A stretch of 34,913 nucleotides of DNA, from the NCBI GenBank assembly GCA_903920455.1, contig CAIXLY010000069.1, positions 1-34,913 on the forward strand, read 5' to 3'. Positions within the stretch are counted from its first letter, which is position 1, and every line of letters starts with the position of its first letter. This stretch comes from an uncultured bacterium. GTDB taxonomy: Bacteria; Bacteroidota; Bacteroidia; Chitinophagales; Chitinophagaceae. Of this stretch, positions 31,668-34,913 are shown piece after piece. The translations under genes were made by a program, and so were the position numbers. The notes beneath the pieces are model-generated. The model searched no databases and was not told the DNA's origin. It was given only the letters and a program-made list of their open reading frames with translations.

Positions 31668-32195
31668 TTACCAATTTGAAAAAATCCGATTAAAAATTTC
31701 GTCCGTTAGTCCGGTTACCATCAAATCATTGAGCTCAGACTCTGCCTGAGTGAGACTCTTTGTTGCTGAAAAAGGGAAGTTTCTGGTTATATCAGCTTCA
31801 AAATTCTTCTTATCGTCTAACTTATTCTTAAAACTGATATGAACGGATACATTTAAGTTATTACTGGCCACTTGTTGGCGAGAGATTCCTGAAGTACTGA
31901 CGGAATAATCAGATACATAACCGCTAATTTCATAATCAGCATCTCCATTGATTTGAGAAAGCCTAGTTTGATTGATCACTTTTTGACGGAGCTTATCGGT
32001 GAGTTTTGGACTCAATTGAGGGTTTATATACCTGGCCTTATTTTCTATATATAAAACCCTTACAGTCTTAATTTCTGGTGGAATCGATACATCTTTTAGG
32101 GAGTATTTGCAAGTTCCTTGCAACCCAGCCAATGCAGAAATAAAGAGAATAAAGGAATAGATGTAACGTTTAACCAAACTAATCTTCAATATCAT
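31668..32195 (-). CDS. lptE: LptE-like LPS-assembly protein with atypical lipobox
   Basis: The product has 175 residues. An N-terminal hydrophobic segment (about 10-27) is followed by C29-K-Y-S-L-K-D and VSIPPEIKTVRV, the Bacteroidota LptE signature (usually CGxYSFxGxSI). The mature domain alternates strands and ends TDEIFNRIFSNW. It plugs LptD and receives LPS in the outer membrane. The lipobox is odd: LQGTC has Thr at -1 and Gln at -3, where Gly/Ala/Ser and Leu are expected, so lipidation at C29 is doubtful from sequence. The ATG at 32195 lies inside the preceding gene (17-base overlap); TTG codons at 32189 and 32177 are alternatives giving a shorter n-region. Confidence 0.85.
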   Translation of the reverse strand: MILKISLVKRYIYSFILFISALAGLQGTCKYSLKDVSIPPEIKTVRVLYIENKARYINPQLSPKLTDKLRQKVINQTRLSQINGDADYEISGYVSDYSVSTSGISRQQVASNNLNVSVHISFKNKLDDKKNFEADITRNFPFSATKSLTQAESELNDLMVTGLTDEIFNRIFSNW

Positions 32196-33435
32196 ATTCT
32201 TTGAGTTTTCTGTAAAGTGTGCGTTCGCTAATACCCAAATCTGAGGCTGCGTCTTTTCGTTTCCCTTTATGCTTTCTAAGTGCTTTTTCTATTAATTCTT
32301 TCTCTTTGTCCATTATATTCAGAGACTCATCAACCACAATTGGATTTTGAATATCTCTGTTTTCAGAAAGAATTACGGGCTGGTTACCCATAGGGATAAT
32401 TGCGCTATGTGGAAGAGATTCTTGATGCGACCTAGCAAGGGGTAAATCCTGCATGTAAGATGATTCCATAGCATTTGAGACCGTGGTAATATTTGATGGA
32501 TTTTGAATAATTTCCAAAAACATTTTTTTCATCTCTGTAACATCTTTCTTGAGGTCAAAGAATAATTTATAGAGAATATCACGTTCATTCATAAATTCAG
32601 AATGACCTGATTGAGATGATCCGGCACCCATAACCATTGGAAGATTGGATCCTGAATGTTTGGGTAGAAAACGTTCCAGTTGCTTGGCTGTAATCTGTTT
32701 ATCTTCTGCCAACACAGAAATTTGCTCTGCAATATTTTTTAATTCTCTAACATTCCCAGGCCAAGGGTAGTTTAACAATAAGTTTTTACTATCCTCGTCA
32801 AGTTGAATAGGGGAGGTTCTATATCGTTCGGCAAAATCAACTGCAAACTTTCTGAACAATAAAATGATATCTTCTTTTCGTTCTCTTAATGAAGGAACCC
32901 TTATGGGTACTGTATTGAGACGATAGTAAAGGTCTTCACGAAATTTATTGTTCTGAGTTGCTATCAATAAATCTTTATTTGAGGCAGCGATAACCCTAAC
33001 ATCTGTCTTTTGCACTTTAGAAGATCCTACTCTAATAAATTCTGAATTTTCAAGCACACGCAATAATCTTGCTTGAGTTCCCAATGGCATCTCGCCAATC
33101 TCATCCATGAATAAAGTTCCACCACTTACAGTTTCAAAATATCCCTTTCGAGAGTCTACGGCGCCAGTAAATGACCCTTTCTCATGACCAAACAACTCAG
33201 AATCAATTGTCCCTTCAGGAATTGCACCACAGTTGACTGCTATGAACGGATTGTGTTTTCTGGGTGATAGGGCATGAATAATTTGGGAAAATATCTCCTT
33301 ACCTACACCACTTTCACCTACAATCAATACAGTCAGATCAGTATTAGCTACCTGGGCAGCAACCTGTAAGGCATAGTTTAGTGAAGGCGAGTTGCCAATA
33401 ATTCCAAATCTGTTCTTTATACTTTGTATGTCCAT
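32179..33435 (-). CDS. Sigma-54-dependent transcriptional activator lacking a receiver domain
   Basis: The product has 418 residues. The AAA+ domain begins almost at the N-terminus: Walker A GESGVGKE (40-47), sigma-54 contact loop GSFTGA (87-92; Ser in place of the common Ala), Walker B GGTLFMDEIGEMP (106-118) and arginine finger region FREDLYYRLN. A polar linker (about 255-370) of low complexity leads to a Fis-type HTH (393-414, RKDAASDLGISERTLYRKLKEY, cited by its ends RKDAAS and RTLYRKL). There is no receiver, GAF or PAS domain, so activity must be set by partners, level or the linker. It drives sigma-54 promoters by ATP hydrolysis. It lies two bases after miaB and overlaps lptE by 17 bases. 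Confidence 0.93.
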   Translation of the reverse strand: MDIQSIKNRFGIIGNSPSLNYALQVAAQVANTDLTVLIVGESGVGKEIFSQIIHALSPRKHNPFIAVNCGAIPEGTIDSELFGHEKGSFTGAVDSRKGYFETVSGGTLFMDEIGEMPLGTQARLLRVLENSEFIRVGSSKVQKTDVRVIAASNKDLLIATQNNKFREDLYYRLNTVPIRVPSLRERKEDIILLFRKFAVDFAERYRTSPIQLDEDSKNLLLNYPWPGNVRELKNIAEQISVLAEDKQITAKQLERFLPKHSGSNLPMVMGAGSSQSGHSEFMNERDILYKLFFDLKKDVTEMKKMFLEIIQNPSNITTVSNAMESSYMQDLPLARSHQESLPHSAIIPMGNQPVILSENRDIQNPIVVDESLNIMDKEKELIEKALRKHKGKRKDAASDLGISERTLYRKLKEYDIED

Positions 33436-33437
33436 TA

Positions 33438-34877
33438 TTATTTTTTAGTAAGCGGTAAATCAACAATAGTGCCCAACAATGTTCCCTGTGTGCAACTCTT
33501 GACCAATACATGTACATAGGAGCCTATGTGTATATTTTCATCATCCACCTTATCAAAAACGGTTACTTTATTTTGACTATTCCTTCCCATCCACTGTTGG
33601 TTGCTTCGTTTTGAATCACCCTCAATGATCACTTCTACAATTTTTCCAATATCTTTTTTGTTCGACTCGAGTGACAGGTTATTTTGAATTGATACAATTT
33701 CCGCTAATCTTTTTTTCTTTACATCATCTGGAATGTCGTCAGTATATCTCTTTGCTGCAAGTGTTCCTGGCCTTTCAGAGTAAATAAACATATAGCTGAA
33801 TTCATACTCAGATCGTTGCATTACATCGATTGTATCTCTATGATCTTGATCTGTTTCAGTACAGAAGCCGGCAATGATATCTGCACTGATAGCACAATCA
33901 GGCATAATCTCTTTGATTCGCTTAACCTTGGCTAGGTACCACTCACGTGTATACGTCCTGTTCATTAATTGTAAGACGCGGGATGATCCACTTTGAAGGG
34001 GTAGATGTATATATTTACAAATATTATCAAAAGCGTTCATCGTGTACAATACCTTATCAGTAATATCTTTTGGATGCGAAGTGCTGAATCTGACACGCAA
34101 TAAAGGATCTATGCTGGCCACTCGTTCAAGCAGCATGGCAAAATCAACTGGATGATTGGTTGTAGGGTCTACCCAATAATAGCTGTCAACATTTTGACCA
34201 AGTAGGGTAACTTCTTTGAAACCTTGTTGGAAAAGCGCCTGACACTCTGATAAAATTGATGAAACATCACGACTCCGCTCTCTGCCTCTAGTAAAAGGCA
34301 CAACACAGAAGGTGCACATGTTGTTACAGCCGCGCATAATGCTAACAAAAGCACTGATGCCATTGGAGTTTAGACGTACAGGGGAGATGTCAGCGTACGT
34401 CTCCTCCCTGCTCAATAAAACGTTTACAGCCTTAGTGCCACTTTCTGCCTCAGTAATTAAAGAGGGAAGGCTTCTATATGCATCAGGGCCCACTACGATA
34501 TCGACTAACTTCTCTTCTTCAAGCAACTTACTTTTGAGACGCTCTGCCATACATCCCAAAATACCGATTAGCATAGAGGGGCGGCTTCTTTTGAGTTTTC
34601 TAAATTCAGTTAGTCGCTTTCTTACTGTGAGTTCTGCTTTTTCACGAATCGAACAGGTATTAAGAAATATTAGATCGGCTTCCTCTTCATGTGGTGTAGG
34701 GGCATAACCCTCTCCTTGGAGAATTGAAGCGATAATTTCACTATCGCTGAAATTCATGGCACATCCATAGCTTTCAATGAAAAACCGTTTGGTATTGTCT
34801 GAAAAGACTATAGCATTGACTGAATAAGCCTCCCCTTGACGGGATTCATCAACCGCAGTATTCACAAGTTTCAGCAT
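33438..34877 (-). CDS. miaB: tRNA-2-methylthio-N6-dimethylallyladenosine synthase
   Basis: The product has 479 residues. It is a radical-SAM methylthiotransferase acting on i6A37 of tRNA. Order: UPF0004 domain with cluster cysteines C39 ([13 protein letters not shown]), C75 ([10 protein letters not shown]) and C109 ([10 protein letters not shown]), then radical-SAM domain with C184, C188 and C191 ([19 protein letters not shown]), and C-terminal TRAM domain (about 410-475). The FSDSE after YGCAMN is the MiaB rather than MtaB/RimO pattern. The first ~30 residues are not conserved. ATG at 34877 is the first possible start, and the promoter end lies only four bases upstream, so translation may start on a leaderless message; a GTG at 34865 is the nearest alternative. 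First gene of the operon that ends with secG. Confidence 0.97.
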   Translation of the reverse strand: MLKLVNTAVDESRQGEAYSVNAIVFSDNTKRFFIESYGCAMNFSDSEIIASILQGEGYAPTPHEEEADLIFLNTCSIREKAELTVRKRLTEFRKLKRSRPSMLIGILGCMAERLKSKLLEEEKLVDIVVGPDAYRSLPSLITEAESGTKAVNVLLSREETYADISPVRLNSNGISAFVSIMRGCNNMCTFCVVPFTRGRERSRDVSSILSECQALFQQGFKEVTLLGQNVDSYYWVDPTTNHPVDFAMLLERVASIDPLLRVRFSTSHPKDITDKVLYTMNAFDNICKYIHLPLQSGSSRVLQLMNRTYTREWYLAKVKRIKEIMPDCAISADIIAGFCTETDQDHRDTIDVMQRSEYEFSYMFIYSERPGTLAAKRYTDDIPDDVKKKRLAEIVSIQNNLSLESNKKDIGKIVEVIIEGDSKRSNQQWMGRNSQNKVTVFDKVDDENIHIGSYVHVLVKSCTQGTLLGTIVDLPLTKK

Positions 34878-34881
34878 GGAG

Positions 34882-34913
34882 CAAAGTTATGGGAAAAGAC
34901 GAAAAGTGACAAA
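34882..34913 (-). promoter_or_regulatory. Promoter TTTG-N20-TAACTTTG of the miaB operon
   Basis: On the minus strand TTTG occupies 34913-34910 and TAACTTTG 34889-34882, with exactly 20 bases between: the best -33/-7 match in the window. Using the rnpB distance, transcription would start at about 34877, the A of the miaB ATG. Confidence 0.75.

Noticed and set aside
34169-34707. Frames opposite or alternative to miaB
   Set aside because: Antisense or shifted versions of conserved radical-SAM sequence.
1-34913. CRISPR array, insertion sequence, prophage or tRNA gene
   Set aside because: I saw no regular direct repeats, transposase frames, terminal inverted repeats or tRNA cloverleaf signatures.

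Overview
The window is chromosomal DNA of a member of the Bacteroidota, probably Chitinophagales/Sphingobacteriales/Cytophagales-like, although the exact order cannot be fixed from sequence alone. The evidence is two TonB-dependent receptors, DUF3822 and DUF2027-Smr proteins, a CBM20-type MalQ, a Bacteroidota-type LptE, recurrent TAnnTTTG promoter boxes and a near absence of Shine-Dalgarno sequences. Gene density is high and AT content is fairly uniform. I see no insertion sequence, prophage, CRISPR array, tRNA gene or obvious transferred island.

Layout. 1-1987 (-): 5' part of a secreted GH95 alpha-L-fucosidase, cut by the window edge. 2106-4040 (-): ABC-F ATPase, divergent from a TonB-dependent receptor (4123-6477, +). 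That receptor converges on a secreted protein of unknown function (6474-7631, -). 7749-10355 (+): thrS-infC, closed by a strong hairpin terminator and facing a MATE transporter (10438-11787, -). 11930-20756 (+): a tightly packed run of DUF3822, rsmD, 5-formyl-THF cyclo-ligase, lpxK, RNase R, polyprenyl synthase, APC permease and DUF2027-Smr, followed directly by the RNase P RNA gene (about 20775-21136) with its own promoter and terminator. 21203-22287 (-): a membrane-anchored or secreted orphan and a 49-residue membrane protein, separated by about 310 bp without a gene. 22430-26158 (+): CBM20-GH77 amylomaltase and an enolase-superfamily dipeptide epimerase. 26162-30539 (-): mltG, yihY/brkB and a second TonB-dependent receptor. 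30603-34877 (-): miaB, a receiver-less sigma-54 activator, lptE, a helical protein and secG, ending in a terminator and starting from a near-consensus promoter at the right edge.

Functional themes are envelope biogenesis (lpxK, lptE, secG, mltG, yihY, two receptors), RNA processing and translation (thrS, infC, rsmD, rnr, rnpB, miaB, ABC-F, Smr) and glycan use (GH95, GH77/CBM20, muropeptide epimerase). No single gene set stands out as a wholly new defence or mobile system. The most interesting signals are: (i) infC has a TTG start behind a good Shine-Dalgarno sequence in a genome that otherwise lacks them; (ii) RsmD has GPPY in place of the catalytic DPPY motif; (iii) promoters calibrated on the RNase P RNA gene put the transcription start at or next to the start codon of miaB and the DUF3822 gene, implying leaderless mRNAs; (iv) a receiver-less sigma-54 activator sits inside an envelope operon; (v) an orphan gene lies behind a near-palindromic pair of back-to-back promoter boxes.
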